NCBI GenBank assembly: GCA_018713105.1
Contig: DVFT01000158.1
Location: 1-54,728 of the forward strand
Origin: Candidatus Limivivens merdigallinarum
GTDB lineage: Bacteria > Bacillota > Clostridia > Lachnospirales > Lachnospiraceae
DNA: 54,728 nt
Direction of reading: 5' to 3'
Of the stretch, positions 1-8,662 are shown one piece after another (position 1 is the first letter of the stretch; each line of letters begins with the position of its first letter). A program made the position numbers and the translations under genes. Below the pieces are notes generated by a model. The model saw only the letters and a list, made by a program, of their open reading frames with translations, had not been told where the DNA came from and did no database searches.

Positions 1-74
1 CTTCCCCTCTTGCTTTTTAGAGTGAAAAATGTATACTGGAGAATAAAAGAATGACAACAAGGAGGTTTCTTTTT

Positions 75-758
75 ATGCGTACTGCTGATTCCAAACGGCT
101 TTTCACTCCGGTGAACCTGCTTCTTGCGGCACTGGGGGTTTGTCTTATCATTTCTTTCAGCGTGGTGCTGATCCTGAATTTCCGTCCCATCTACTATCAT
201 GACATGACGGCGATGGATCTGGCGGAACGCTATCAGATGCCCGAGGAGGAAATACGTGCCAATTACGACGCGCTGATCGATTACAACAGCCTGTTTTTCC
301 GGGGAGAGCTTCACTTCCCAACGCTTCCGATGTCCGAGGAAGGGCGGATTCACTTCGAAGAGGTCAAACGGATCTTCGATGGGCTCCAGATCCTTCTGAT
401 CCTGTCTGCCGTCTGCTTCTTCCCGCTTGCTTTTTACCAGCTTCGAAGGCACAAAAACCGTGGTTTTCTTTTGCTGATGCCGGTGATCACAGCGGTCATT
501 GCCGGATTGACCGGCATCCTGTCCGTTGTCAACTGGGAATGGTTTTTCACCGCGTTCCACCATGTTCTGTTCCGCAACGATTACTGGCTGTTCGATCCGG
601 AGACCGATCCCATTATCAATCTTTTGCCAGATGCGTTCTTTTTCCATTGTCTGATGGGAATCCTGGCTATGGTGGCAGGCTTGCTTCTTCTGTCTCTCGC
701 CGGTTACGTTCTGCCCCAGCATGTTCACAGGGCGCGTGCTCCGAAAAAAAACAGTTAA
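75..758 (+). CDS. TIGR01906/DUF1461-type integral membrane protein
   Basis: A 227-residue membrane protein of unknown function that resembles the TIGR01906 (DUF1461) family of Firmicutes. I see four likely membrane segments: one near the N-terminus (about residues 12-36), then three in the second half, with a region of about 80 residues between the first and second that probably lies outside the cell. The start is placed at 75 because AAGGAGG at 59-65 sits nine bases before it; an upstream in-frame ATG at 51 has no ribosome-binding site and overlaps that motif. The stop codon overlaps the -35 element of the next promoter. Family assignment is from overall sequence appearance; the function is unknown. 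Confidence 0.75.
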   Translation: MRTADSKRLFTPVNLLLAALGVCLIISFSVVLILNFRPIYYHDMTAMDLAERYQMPEEEIRANYDALIDYNSLFFRGELHFPTLPMSEEGRIHFEEVKRIFDGLQILLILSAVCFFPLAFYQLRRHKNRGFLLLMPVITAVIAGLTGILSVVNWEWFFTAFHHVLFRNDYWLFDPETDPIINLLPDAFFFHCLMGILAMVAGLLLLSLAGYVLPQHVHRARAPKKNS

Positions 759-783
759 CTTTTTTTCAAAAACGTACTATAAT
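755..783 (+). promoter_or_regulatory. sigma-A-type promoter for the G3E GTPase pair
   Basis: TTAACT at 755-760, a 17-base spacer, then a perfect TATAAT at 778-783. The -35 box overlaps the stop codon of the preceding gene, so the GTPase pair appears to have its own promoter. Transcription would begin near 790, about 50 bases before the start codon at 843. Confidence 0.65.
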
Positions 784-842
784 AGATGCGGTATTGATAG
801 TTAGTTTATATTAACACATAAAAGGATAGTTGGAGGCAGACT

Positions 843-2003
843 ATGACAAAAGTAGATATTGTATCCGGCTTTCTCGGAGCCGGAAAAACGACCTTTATCA
901 AGCAACTGATCAGCCAGGTCTTTCAAGGACAAAAACTGGTCCTGATTGAAAATGAATTCGGGGAGATCGGCATTGACGGAGGATTTCTGAAAGATTCCGG
1001 AATCGAAATCACAGAGATGAACTCCGGCTGTATCTGCTGCACCCTGATTGGAGATTTCAGTGCCGCTCTGAAACAGGTCATGACAGAGCTTGCTCCGGAC
1101 AGGATCATCATCGAACCGTCTGGCGTCGGAAAGCTTTCCGATGTCATCCGCGCCGTGGAAGGCGTGGGGCAGGAAGCCGGAATTGAGATCGGCAGCGCGA
1201 TCACGGTGGTAGACTGCAAAAAGGCAAAAGTCTATATGAAAAACTTCGGGGAATTTTTCACCAATCAGGTGGAGTACGCCGGAACCATTGTCCTCAGCCG
1301 TACGCAGCTGGTGGAGGAAGCGCGTCTGGACGAATGTGTCCGCCTGCTCCGAGAGCACAACCAGGAAGCAGCCATCATCACAACTCCCTGGGATCAGCTT
1401 GGAAGCGAAGTGCTCGCAAACGCCATTGATCATTCCAACCGCGCAGCGGAACTGCTGAATGTGGACGAGGTGGCAGAGCATTGTCATGAGCATGAGCATG
1501 ACCATGCGCACGGAGAGTGCTGCCACGAGCATGAGCATGACGAACACTTCCATGAACACCATCATGACCATGATGAGCACTGCCACGACGGCGAACACCA
1601 CCACGGGCATGAGCATCCTCACGACCATGATGAGCACTGCCACGACGGCGAACACCATTCTGAGCATGACGGACATTGCCACGAACACCACCATGATCAT
1701 CACGACCACCATGGACATCACCATGCGGACGAGGTGTTTACCAGCTGGGGACGGGAGACTGGGCACAAATACAGCCAGGAAGAGATTACGGAGATTCTCC
1801 GCACCCTCTCCCATTCCGAGGAATACGGCATCATTCTCCGCGCCAAGGGAATCCTCCCCTGCCCGGATGACTCCTGGCTTCAGTTTGACCTGGTTCCCGA
1901 GGAATATCAGGTTCGTTCGGGCGCCGCTGATTATACCGGAAAAATCTGCGTGATCGGCACGGATCTTAAAGAAGAAAAGCTGAAAGAGCTTTTCCGGTTG
2001 TAG
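843..2003 (+). CDS. G3E/COG0523 (CobW-family) GTPase with His-rich metal-binding insert
   Basis: A 386-residue GTPase of the CobW/COG0523 group, whose members act as metal chaperones or in metal homeostasis. The P-loop GFLGAGKT is at residues 9-16, the family's CxCC metal motif is CICC at 63-66, and EPSG is at 91-94. The usual NKxD guanine-specificity motif seems replaced by SRTQ in the segment IVLSRTQ. Residues about 213-296 are a His/Asp/Glu/Cys-rich stretch, and the CobW C-terminal domain follows. His-rich loops are common in zinc- or nickel-linked members, so zinc handling is likely, but the metal is not shown here. AGGAGG lies just upstream. The next gene starts ten bases after the stop, so the two GTPases are probably co-transcribed. 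No Zur-type operator was recognised. Confidence 0.88.
   Translation: MTKVDIVSGFLGAGKTTFIKQLISQVFQGQKLVLIENEFGEIGIDGGFLKDSGIEITEMNSGCICCTLIGDFSAALKQVMTELAPDRIIIEPSGVGKLSDVIRAVEGVGQEAGIEIGSAITVVDCKKAKVYMKNFGEFFTNQVEYAGTIVLSRTQLVEEARLDECVRLLREHNQEAAIITTPWDQLGSEVLANAIDHSNRAAELLNVDEVAEHCHEHEHDHAHGECCHEHEHDEHFHEHHHDHDEHCHDGEHHHGHEHPHDHDEHCHDGEHHSEHDGHCHEHHHDHHDHHGHHHADEVFTSWGRETGHKYSQEEITEILRTLSHSEEYGIILRAKGILPCPDDSWLQFDLVPEEYQVRSGAADYTGKICVIGTDLKEEKLKELFRL
1566..1657 (+). repeat. 35-bp perfect direct repeat inside the His-rich coding segment
   Basis: An identical 35-base block occurs at 1566-1600 and again at 1623-1657, offset by 57 bases (19 codons, so in frame). It encodes part of the metal-binding His/Asp/Glu/Cys stretch. 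The segment probably grew by in-frame duplication and may vary in length between strains. Confidence 0.85.
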
Positions 2004-2013
2004 GAGGTTTTCC

Positions 2014-2955
2014 ATGTTTGAAGTTCCAATCTATATCTGTGCCGGATTTTTGGACAGCGGAAAGACCTGTTTCGTCAAGGAAACCCTGATGGAACAGGAT
2101 TTCATCGAAGCCGGCACCACCCTGCTGCTCCAGTGCGAGGAGGGGGAGACTGAATACGAAGAGGCGTTTTTGGACAAACATGACATCAAGCTGCTGGAAG
2201 TCGAAAAACCTGAGCAGCTGAATCTGAACTTTTTCAAAAACTGTGACAAGATCTACGAGCCTTCCCAGGTCGTCATCGAATATAACGGCACCTGGGAAAT
2301 TGGAAAAATCCTGAATGCCGAGTTTCCGGAAACCTGGAAGATCGACGGAATCTTTGCCACCGTGGACGCCACCACCCTGACCAGCTACCTGAACAATATG
2401 CGAAAAATGTTCATGGAGCCGCTTCTTCAGGCTGAGCTGATCGTCGTTAACCGCTGCACCGATCAGACAGACCGTGCCTCCTTCCGCCGGACTGTCAAGG
2501 CATCCAATCCCCAGGTACAGCTGATTTTCGAGCATGTAAACGGCGATCTCCTCGATCAGGGTGACGACGCCCTTCCCTATGATCTTTCGGCGGATTTCCT
2601 GGATCTTCATGAGCTGGACTATGGCATCTGGTTTATGGACTCCATGGAGAATCCACAGAGATATGACGGAAAAACGATCCGTTTCCTGGCGCAGCTCTAT
2701 ACAGGCGCCAGGCTTGGCAAAAATGAATTTATCCCGGGGCGTTTTGTCATGAACTGCTGTGAGGCGGATGCCCGTTTCTTCGGGCACCTCTGCAAGTTCA
2801 GCCAGCCCATCCAGGTCAAGAAGGGGTCCTGGTACTATGTGACCGTGAAGCTCCGATACGAATACGCCAAGGCGTATCATCAGAAAGGTGCCGTTCTTTA
2901 TCTGCAGGATATCCAGCCAGCAAAAAAGCCAACGGTAGATCCTGTCCCCCTTTAA
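2014..2955 (+). CDS. divergent G3E-like P-loop GTPase lacking the CxCC motif
   Basis: A 313-residue protein with the P-loop GFLDSGKT at residues 11-18 in the same N-terminal setting as its upstream neighbour, which marks it as a COG0523-like GTPase. The CxCC metal motif expected near residues 60-70 is not there, and there is no His-rich insert. The C-terminal part has scattered Cys residues (for example in MNCCEADARF). It begins ten bases after the stop of the preceding GTPase with GGAGG in the gap. The two are probably expressed together and may work as a pair, with this one as partner or regulator; that role is inference. A terminator follows directly. Confidence 0.75.
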   Translation: MFEVPIYICAGFLDSGKTCFVKETLMEQDFIEAGTTLLLQCEEGETEYEEAFLDKHDIKLLEVEKPEQLNLNFFKNCDKIYEPSQVVIEYNGTWEIGKILNAEFPETWKIDGIFATVDATTLTSYLNNMRKMFMEPLLQAELIVVNRCTDQTDRASFRRTVKASNPQVQLIFEHVNGDLLDQGDDALPYDLSADFLDLHELDYGIWFMDSMENPQRYDGKTIRFLAQLYTGARLGKNEFIPGRFVMNCCEADARFFGHLCKFSQPIQVKKGSWYYVTVKLRYEYAKAYHQKGAVLYLQDIQPAKKPTVDPVPL

Positions 2956-2962
2956 AAGGAAC

Positions 2963-3018
2963 AGGGAGCCTGCCTTTCCTTCTCTTCCATAGAGACAGAA
3001 AGGGCAAGCTCCTTTTTT
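2963..3018 (+). terminator. rho-independent terminator (probably bidirectional)
   Basis: An imperfect stem pairs GGGAGCCTGCCTTTC with GAAAGGGCAAGCTCC, followed by a T-run at 3013-3018. It lies between convergent genes, ending the GTPase operon on the plus strand and possibly the recJ-side operon on the minus strand. Confidence 0.7.
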
Positions 3019-3020
3019 AT

Positions 3021-4655
3021 TTACTCTCCTGCGGAATGATCCTTCTGTGTCTTTCCGATTCCAGTCACCAGAGCAGCCGGCTCGGCATCCAGATAGCGCA
3101 GCGTGATCTCATCTCCTGCTTCATAGCGGATAATCTCCAAATATTCCGGCACATTGATGTCAAAAATCTGGTCGTTCCCATCGAGCATCAGGTAATAATG
3201 GGAATTTCCCTCCACGACTCCCTCCGCAATTTTCAAAATCTTTCCGGAAACCGTCTTTTCTTCCCCATCGTTTGCGGGCATCCCTGAGGCAATGCCATTC
3301 TCTTCCAAAAGCTCCATGTAGTTTTCCTGGCATTCCAGGACAGTATCTCCAATGGCCACATTCTGATATTTCTGGATATTGACCATGGCATATTTTTTTA
3401 CCAGTCCGGCTCCATCCTTCAATGCCATAAAGTACGTAGGTTCTCCGCCTACGTTCAAAAGCAGCGGGAAGGTGGCCGTATACCTCAGGTTCTGCACCTG
3501 CCCCTCTGCGGAACTCATGGCAGAGTACTCTTCCGCCCCATTAATCTCATAATACCTACATTCCATGGTTCTCTGGTTCATCAGTACAAAACCCACATTG
3601 GAGAGATCTCCGCTCACAGAGGTAATCCCTGTATACACCCATACGTCATCCTCCAATGCCAGATAGTTGTAGCCGCTGGTGGTCCGCAGGCAGCCTTTTT
3701 GCCCCAGGATGCTATTCAGGTAACCGTTTTTCAGGCTCCCATAGTAATCATAGAGTTGGATCAGCATATCCGCTGAAAACACATGATCCACCCAGGTGGG
3801 ACAGTCCTCCACCGCATAGTCCTCCGTCTCTCCAGTGATGGCATTGCAGAGAACCACCCTCCCTATGGTCACACCTCCAAACAGCCCGATATTGAATTTC
3901 TTGACAGGGCAAATCCAGTAGGGAATGCCGTCATCATTGATCTCAAAGCTGAAATCATCGAAGATATAAGTAGGATACCGAAAACGGAGATGCCGGTAGA
4001 CATTCCGATTGAAGTATTCCGATTGGGAATACTTCATTCCTTCCTCCAGCTTTACAAGCTCTGTATTCTCATTGGTCATATCGATCATAATATATGCCGG
4101 AATCCCTTCCTTTTGATTGGTTAACCATTTGATCGGGCTGGCATAGACAAGTGGAGTCACTCTGACCGGTTTATCTTGGTAATTAATCTGTGTGTACAGA
4201 CTGCTGACCTCGAACTGGGAAACCATATCCACCATGCTTCCCATCTTCCGGTTTCCCAGTAACGTCGCCGAATCTTTGTCCAAAAGGGGAATCTGGGAAT
4301 AATCCGCTTCCTTGATATCTTCCGAAAAATTGCGGGTTTCCACAGTAATCAAAGCCTGGTACTTTTTGGCATTGACAATGGGCGATGACAGAAGGGAACC
4401 TGCCAGAAAGACCACCAGCAGCAGAAGGACGATCCCCACTCCCACTTTGAGTCCCACAGAGTGCCTGACATCTTCTCCTCTATGGGATTTAAACATTCCA
4501 AACGCCGCCACCAGCACTACCACAGCACCGATTAAGAATCCCCAAAAGCCTGAGGAATGCAGGTTGATGGCAGGCAGCGTCACATAGTAGTAGATACCTG
4601 CGATGATCAGTACTGCCAAAACTGCGATCAATTTCCAAATCCAATTCTTTTTCAT
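3021..4655 (-). CDS. conserved membrane-anchored protein of unknown function
   Basis: A 544-residue protein with three hydrophobic segments in its first 110 residues (about 5-27, 35-55 and 68-90), followed by a soluble region of about 430 residues that most likely lies outside the cytoplasm. I recognise no catalytic motif; the soluble part resembles large Firmicutes hypothetical proteins with CvpA- or PepSY-like annotations, but I cannot support either. The start is set at 4655 because AAAGGAAG lies just upstream; an in-frame ATG at 4673 overlaps the recJ stop and has no ribosome-binding site. It follows recJ by 14 bases, so it probably shares that transcript. Function unknown. Confidence 0.7.
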   Translation of the reverse strand: MKKNWIWKLIAVLAVLIIAGIYYYVTLPAINLHSSGFWGFLIGAVVVLVAAFGMFKSHRGEDVRHSVGLKVGVGIVLLLLVVFLAGSLLSSPIVNAKKYQALITVETRNFSEDIKEADYSQIPLLDKDSATLLGNRKMGSMVDMVSQFEVSSLYTQINYQDKPVRVTPLVYASPIKWLTNQKEGIPAYIMIDMTNENTELVKLEEGMKYSQSEYFNRNVYRHLRFRYPTYIFDDFSFEINDDGIPYWICPVKKFNIGLFGGVTIGRVVLCNAITGETEDYAVEDCPTWVDHVFSADMLIQLYDYYGSLKNGYLNSILGQKGCLRTTSGYNYLALEDDVWVYTGITSVSGDLSNVGFVLMNQRTMECRYYEINGAEEYSAMSSAEGQVQNLRYTATFPLLLNVGGEPTYFMALKDGAGLVKKYAMVNIQKYQNVAIGDTVLECQENYMELLEENGIASGMPANDGEEKTVSGKILKIAEGVVEGNSHYYLMLDGNDQIFDINVPEYLEIIRYEAGDEITLRYLDAEPAALVTGIGKTQKDHSAGE

Positions 4656-4669
4656 AACTTCTTCCTTTC

Positions 4670-6406
4670 TCACTGATAATTTTGTATTACAATCTGCAGC
4701 GTCCTGTTTCCACGAAATTCGTTGACGGACGGATAGTAGGTCATGGAAAGGCGTACCCCACTGCTCCTTCCCAAAAACATCTTCTCTGCCTCCTCCATCC
4801 CGAATTTTTGTTCCACATAGGCTCTGAATCTGTCAATGTCCCCGAAATAGAGCGCATCCATCACGCAACCGTTTCCGTTTTTCACCTGCATTTTCAGGAC
4901 ATTCCTATTTTTCCCTATGATGCGCAGATCCAGAATCTCCAGCTTCCTGTCTGCGAAAACAGGCTTCGTGTTCGCCTTTCCGAAGGGTTCCAGCAAAGAC
5001 AGCTCCGCAATCAGCTCCTCTCTAATATAATCCAGGGGCATCGCAACGTCAATCAATATTTTCGGTGTCAGCTCCTCTTCCGTCAAGGTCGCAGCCTCAT
5101 TGATCCTCCTGCGGAATTCGTCTACCCTGGACGCCTCCAGGGACAACCCGGCAGCCATGGGATGACCGCCGAATTTTGTGAACACGTCCTGGATCTTTTC
5201 CATTTCCCGGAACATGTTGTAGGCTTCGATGGAGCGACCCGAACCTTTGACGAACCCTTCTGAATCCGTCAGGACGAACACCGGCTTATAGTAGCGTTCC
5301 CGGATCCTTCCTGCGATAATTCCCGCCAGGCTTTCATGGCACTCCGGAAGATAAACCACCAGCACCCGGTCTTGTTTCAGCTCTGTGTTTTCGATCAATT
5401 CCAACCCCTTGGAAAGCCAGATCTGGGTCATATCCTTCCGCTCGTCGTTCAGTTCCTTTAATTCTTCTGCCAGTGTATGGGCTTCCTCCTCGCTTTTTGC
5501 CAAGAGAAGCTTCAGTGCGCGTTTTGCCGTGTCCAGCCTTCCCGTGGCATTGATGCACGGTCCCAGCACAAACCCAATGTGATAGGCGGAGAGCTCGGCG
5601 TCTTTCAGTCCATTGGCTTCGATCAGCGCCCTCATTCCTAAATTTTCCGTGTGTTTCAGCCTTCTAAGCCCCTCCTTGACAACGATACGGTTTTCCTCCG
5701 TCAGATCCATGACATCTCCCACAGTGGCAACTGCCACATTTTCAATCAAAGGCAGTGCCTCCTCTTCGGGAATCTGAAACCGTTCATACAGAACCTCCAC
5801 CAGTTTATAAGCGACAAAAGCGCCGCAGAGATTTTTGTAGGGATAAGGACAGTCTTCCTGTTTCGGATTGACGATCGTATCTGCCGGAGGCAGGATCTGC
5901 TGGGGTTCATGGTGGTCTGTGACCAATACGCACATCCCCAGCTTTTTGGCGTGTGCGATCTCCGAAACGGCGGCGATCCCGTTGTCGCAGGTGAGGATGG
6001 TGTCCACCCCCGCCTCCCAGGCTTTCTCGATGAGATGTTCATTGATCCCATAACCATCCCGGATCCGGTCCGGTATATCCACATCCACCTGGGCGCCGCA
6101 TCTTGCCAGCCCCCGGTATAGAATGTAGGAAGCGTTGACCCCGTCAATATCATAGTCTCCTATGATGCGTATTTTTCTTTCCCCTCTGATCTTTTCCTGA
6201 AGGATTGCTGCCGTCCTGTCGCAGTCCTTCAGAAGATGCGGGCTGTGAAGATCCTGAAGGCTGCCGTTCAGATATAGACGAACCGCTTCCTCCCCCACGA
6301 CGTCCCGGTTCCTAATCAGGCGGGCAGTCACCTGATCAATTCCAAATTCCTTGGCAAGCTTGGCAAAATCCGCTTTTTTGGCGGCTACCATCCATTTTTC
6401 TTCCAT
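4670..6406 (-). CDS. recJ: single-stranded-DNA-specific exonuclease RecJ
   Basis: A 578-residue DHH-family phosphoesterase that degrades single-stranded DNA 5' to 3' during recombination and repair. The metal-binding motifs are visible: DYDIDG near residue 85, the DHH motif in VTDHHEP near residue 165, and a DHHA1-type region with GRIRERYY and FGGHPMAAGLS. A C-terminal OB-like domain completes the protein. Length matches the short, E. coli-type RecJ (about 577) rather than the longer Bacillus form. AAAGGAG sits five bases before the ATG. It lies downstream of secDF, behind a hairpin that should reduce read-through; I see no clear separate promoter. Confidence 0.93.
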   Translation of the reverse strand: MEEKWMVAAKKADFAKLAKEFGIDQVTARLIRNRDVVGEEAVRLYLNGSLQDLHSPHLLKDCDRTAAILQEKIRGERKIRIIGDYDIDGVNASYILYRGLARCGAQVDVDIPDRIRDGYGINEHLIEKAWEAGVDTILTCDNGIAAVSEIAHAKKLGMCVLVTDHHEPQQILPPADTIVNPKQEDCPYPYKNLCGAFVAYKLVEVLYERFQIPEEEALPLIENVAVATVGDVMDLTEENRIVVKEGLRRLKHTENLGMRALIEANGLKDAELSAYHIGFVLGPCINATGRLDTAKRALKLLLAKSEEEAHTLAEELKELNDERKDMTQIWLSKGLELIENTELKQDRVLVVYLPECHESLAGIIAGRIRERYYKPVFVLTDSEGFVKGSGRSIEAYNMFREMEKIQDVFTKFGGHPMAAGLSLEASRVDEFRRRINEAATLTEEELTPKILIDVAMPLDYIREELIAELSLLEPFGKANTKPVFADRKLEILDLRIIGKNRNVLKMQVKNGNGCVMDALYFGDIDRFRAYVEQKFGMEEAEKMFLGRSSGVRLSMTYYPSVNEFRGNRTLQIVIQNYQ

Positions 6407-6450
6407 TAGTACTCCTTTGTGCTCCTAGTTTGATCTTTCTGTGACGAGAA

Positions 6451-6475
6451 ACGGCTGCCATTCGTGGCAGCCGTT
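6451..6475 (-). terminator. hairpin terminator or attenuator between secDF and recJ
   Basis: A perfect 10-bp stem (ACGGCTGCCA with TGGCAGCCGT) closes a four-base loop. On the minus strand the stem is followed by a short T-rich run, TTTCTC. It lies 25 bases past the secDF stop and about 45 before recJ, so it probably ends or attenuates the scf-secDF transcript. Confidence 0.7.
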
Positions 6476-6499
6476 TTCTTTTGCAAATGTGCTGTATTC

Positions 6500-8659
6500 T
6501 TATAGTTTCTCCACCAGCCTGTTTTTCCCAAGCTTCGTCCGCATCACATACCAGAGTGCGCTGGTGATGCATACGGAAGAATAAGCGCCGCATACGATAC
6601 CTACCATCAAAGGCAGAGCGAACTCACGGATGGACGGTACCCCCAGTACGAAAAGAACAGCGATGGTGATGAAGGTCGTCAGTGAGGTGTAGATACTCCT
6701 CGTCAAGGTCTGTGTGATACTCTTGTTGGCGATCTCATATACCGTCTCATTTTTTTCCTGTACCTTCAGGTTCTCCCTGATACGGTCGAAAATAACAATG
6801 GTCGCGTTGATGGAGTAACCCACAATGGTCAGCATACAGGCGATAAAGGTGTTGCCCACGGAAATCCGTGACAGCGCATAAAAGGTCAGCACCACCAGGA
6901 CGTCATGCACCAGGGCAAGAACCGCGCTTGCAGCAAAACGGATATCCTTAAAGCGGAACCAGATGTACAGCAGCATGCAGAAGGTAGCAATGAGTACGGA
7001 CACCAGTGCGTTCTGGCGCATCTCCCCGCTGACCGTGGAGGAAATGTTCTCCGAAGAAATCAGGGATTCGTCCACACTGAAGTTTTCTACCAAAAGTTCA
7101 TTGAGCTTCGTCCTCTCATCCAGATCCAGCGCCCTTGTCTTGATGATGACCTCATTGCTGCCGGTCACCTTCTGTGCCTGAATGTTGGCATCCCCGGTTA
7201 CCTCCTGGAAGACCGGCTTCACTTCGTTGTCAATGTCTTCGATGGTCAGATCCTCGTTGAAGGTCACGCTGGTGGACGTACCTCCCATAAACTCCAGGCT
7301 ATAGTTCAGGGCGCCATTTCCCGCTGCACTCTGAATCGCCATATAGACGGGTCCTACCAGGATCATGATAATGGAAATCGCAAAGAACAGCTTTCTTTTT
7401 CCCAGAAAATCTATGGGGGCATGTTCTTTCTTGATGCCATAATATTTCACATCCTGCGCAAACAGCGTATAGAACGCCAGCATCAGGTATTTGGAAATCA
7501 CAAGCGCTGTAAACATGGAAACGACGATCCCCAATGCCAGGGTATAGGCAAAGCCTTTTACGCTTCCGGTTCCCATCATTGCCAGCACAAAGGCTGCGAT
7601 CAAGGTAGTGATATTTCCATCCAGAATTGCGGACAATGCCTTGTGGAAGCCTTCCTTGATGGAAGGAAGCACTGCCTTCCCCTCGGAAATCTCCTCCCGG
7701 ATACGGGCATAGATGATGACGTTTGCATCCACAGCCATACCGATACCAAGGATGATACCTGCAATACCGGGCAAAGTCAGGGTGATATCAAATGCATTCA
7801 GGCACACCAACGTCAGCGTTGTATAGATCAGAAGAGCAATGCCCGATACTATGCCCGGGATCCGGTAAACCGCAATCATAAAAAGGATGACCAGGATCAC
7901 GCCGATCACACCTGCCAGAAGGCTGGTCTGGATCGCTTCCTCACCAAGCTGGGCGCCCACGACGTTGGAACGGATCTCTTCCAGCTCTACAGACAAAGAA
8001 CCGATACGGATAGAAGATGCCAGATTCTGCGCTTCCTCCTGATCCGCCATTCCTTCGATCACACACTGTCCGTCCGTGATCTCAGTCTGCACCACCGGGG
8101 CGCTGATCACCTCGCCGTCATAGACGATCATGATCTGGTTGCCGATATTATCCTTCGTAGCTTCAGCGAATGCCGTAGTTCCCTCATCATCAAAGGTGAG
8201 TGCAACCACGTACTGGTTGTTTCTCATACTGTCCTGAGTCACCCTCGCCTCTGCGGAGGTCACATTGGAACCGTCCAGAACTACGGTTCCGTCAGAAAGC
8301 TGGAATTCCAGGGAACCCGGTTTTCCCAGCTCCTCCAGGATGGCGTTCGCATCCGTCACGCCAGGGATCTCAATGTTGATCCGGTTGGTACCCTCCTGAT
8401 AGACCTGAGCTTCTGTACTGTAGCCGTCTACGCGCTGCTGCAGCTTGTAGACCGTATCGTTCATGTCCTCTGCGGAAGGCGTCTCGTCTCCCACTACCTG
8501 ATAGGTAATGCTGACACCGCCGGAAAGATCCAATCCGGTGATGATGTTTCTGGCAGCGCCGGTGCCGGTTGGTCCAAATCCGACAACTGTGGTAAAGGTC
8601 AGAAGTCCCAAGAAGAGAATGACCGCAACCACCACTGCAATTGCTCTGTTTTTCTTCAT
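6500..8659 (-). CDS. secDF: fused protein-export membrane protein SecDF
   Basis: A 719-residue fusion of SecD and SecF, which use the proton gradient to pull secreted proteins through the SecYEG channel. The SecD half has an N-terminal membrane segment, the DLSGG motif near residue 44, a large extracytoplasmic domain and five further segments. The SecF half starts near residue 425 and repeats the plan, ending with the motif region GYSINATIVIFDRIRENL. Fused SecDF is normal in Firmicutes. It starts four bases after the scfB stop, so it is co-transcribed with the SCIFF genes. This placement beside SCIFF is a recurring clostridial arrangement. Confidence 0.95.
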   Translation of the reverse strand: MKKNRAIAVVVAVILFLGLLTFTTVVGFGPTGTGAARNIITGLDLSGGVSITYQVVGDETPSAEDMNDTVYKLQQRVDGYSTEAQVYQEGTNRINIEIPGVTDANAILEELGKPGSLEFQLSDGTVVLDGSNVTSAEARVTQDSMRNNQYVVALTFDDEGTTAFAEATKDNIGNQIMIVYDGEVISAPVVQTEITDGQCVIEGMADQEEAQNLASSIRIGSLSVELEEIRSNVVGAQLGEEAIQTSLLAGVIGVILVILFMIAVYRIPGIVSGIALLIYTTLTLVCLNAFDITLTLPGIAGIILGIGMAVDANVIIYARIREEISEGKAVLPSIKEGFHKALSAILDGNITTLIAAFVLAMMGTGSVKGFAYTLALGIVVSMFTALVISKYLMLAFYTLFAQDVKYYGIKKEHAPIDFLGKRKLFFAISIIMILVGPVYMAIQSAAGNGALNYSLEFMGGTSTSVTFNEDLTIEDIDNEVKPVFQEVTGDANIQAQKVTGSNEVIIKTRALDLDERTKLNELLVENFSVDESLISSENISSTVSGEMRQNALVSVLIATFCMLLYIWFRFKDIRFAASAVLALVHDVLVVLTFYALSRISVGNTFIACMLTIVGYSINATIVIFDRIRENLKVQEKNETVYEIANKSITQTLTRSIYTSLTTFITIAVLFVLGVPSIREFALPLMVGIVCGAYSSVCITSALWYVMRTKLGKNRLVEKL

Positions 8660-8662
8660 TAC

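Noticed and set aside
801-2015. 404-codon minus-strand frame opposite the His-rich GTPase
   Set aside because: It is the antisense shadow of His codons read as Met/Val; it lacks a ribosome-binding site and the plus-strand gene has clear motifs.
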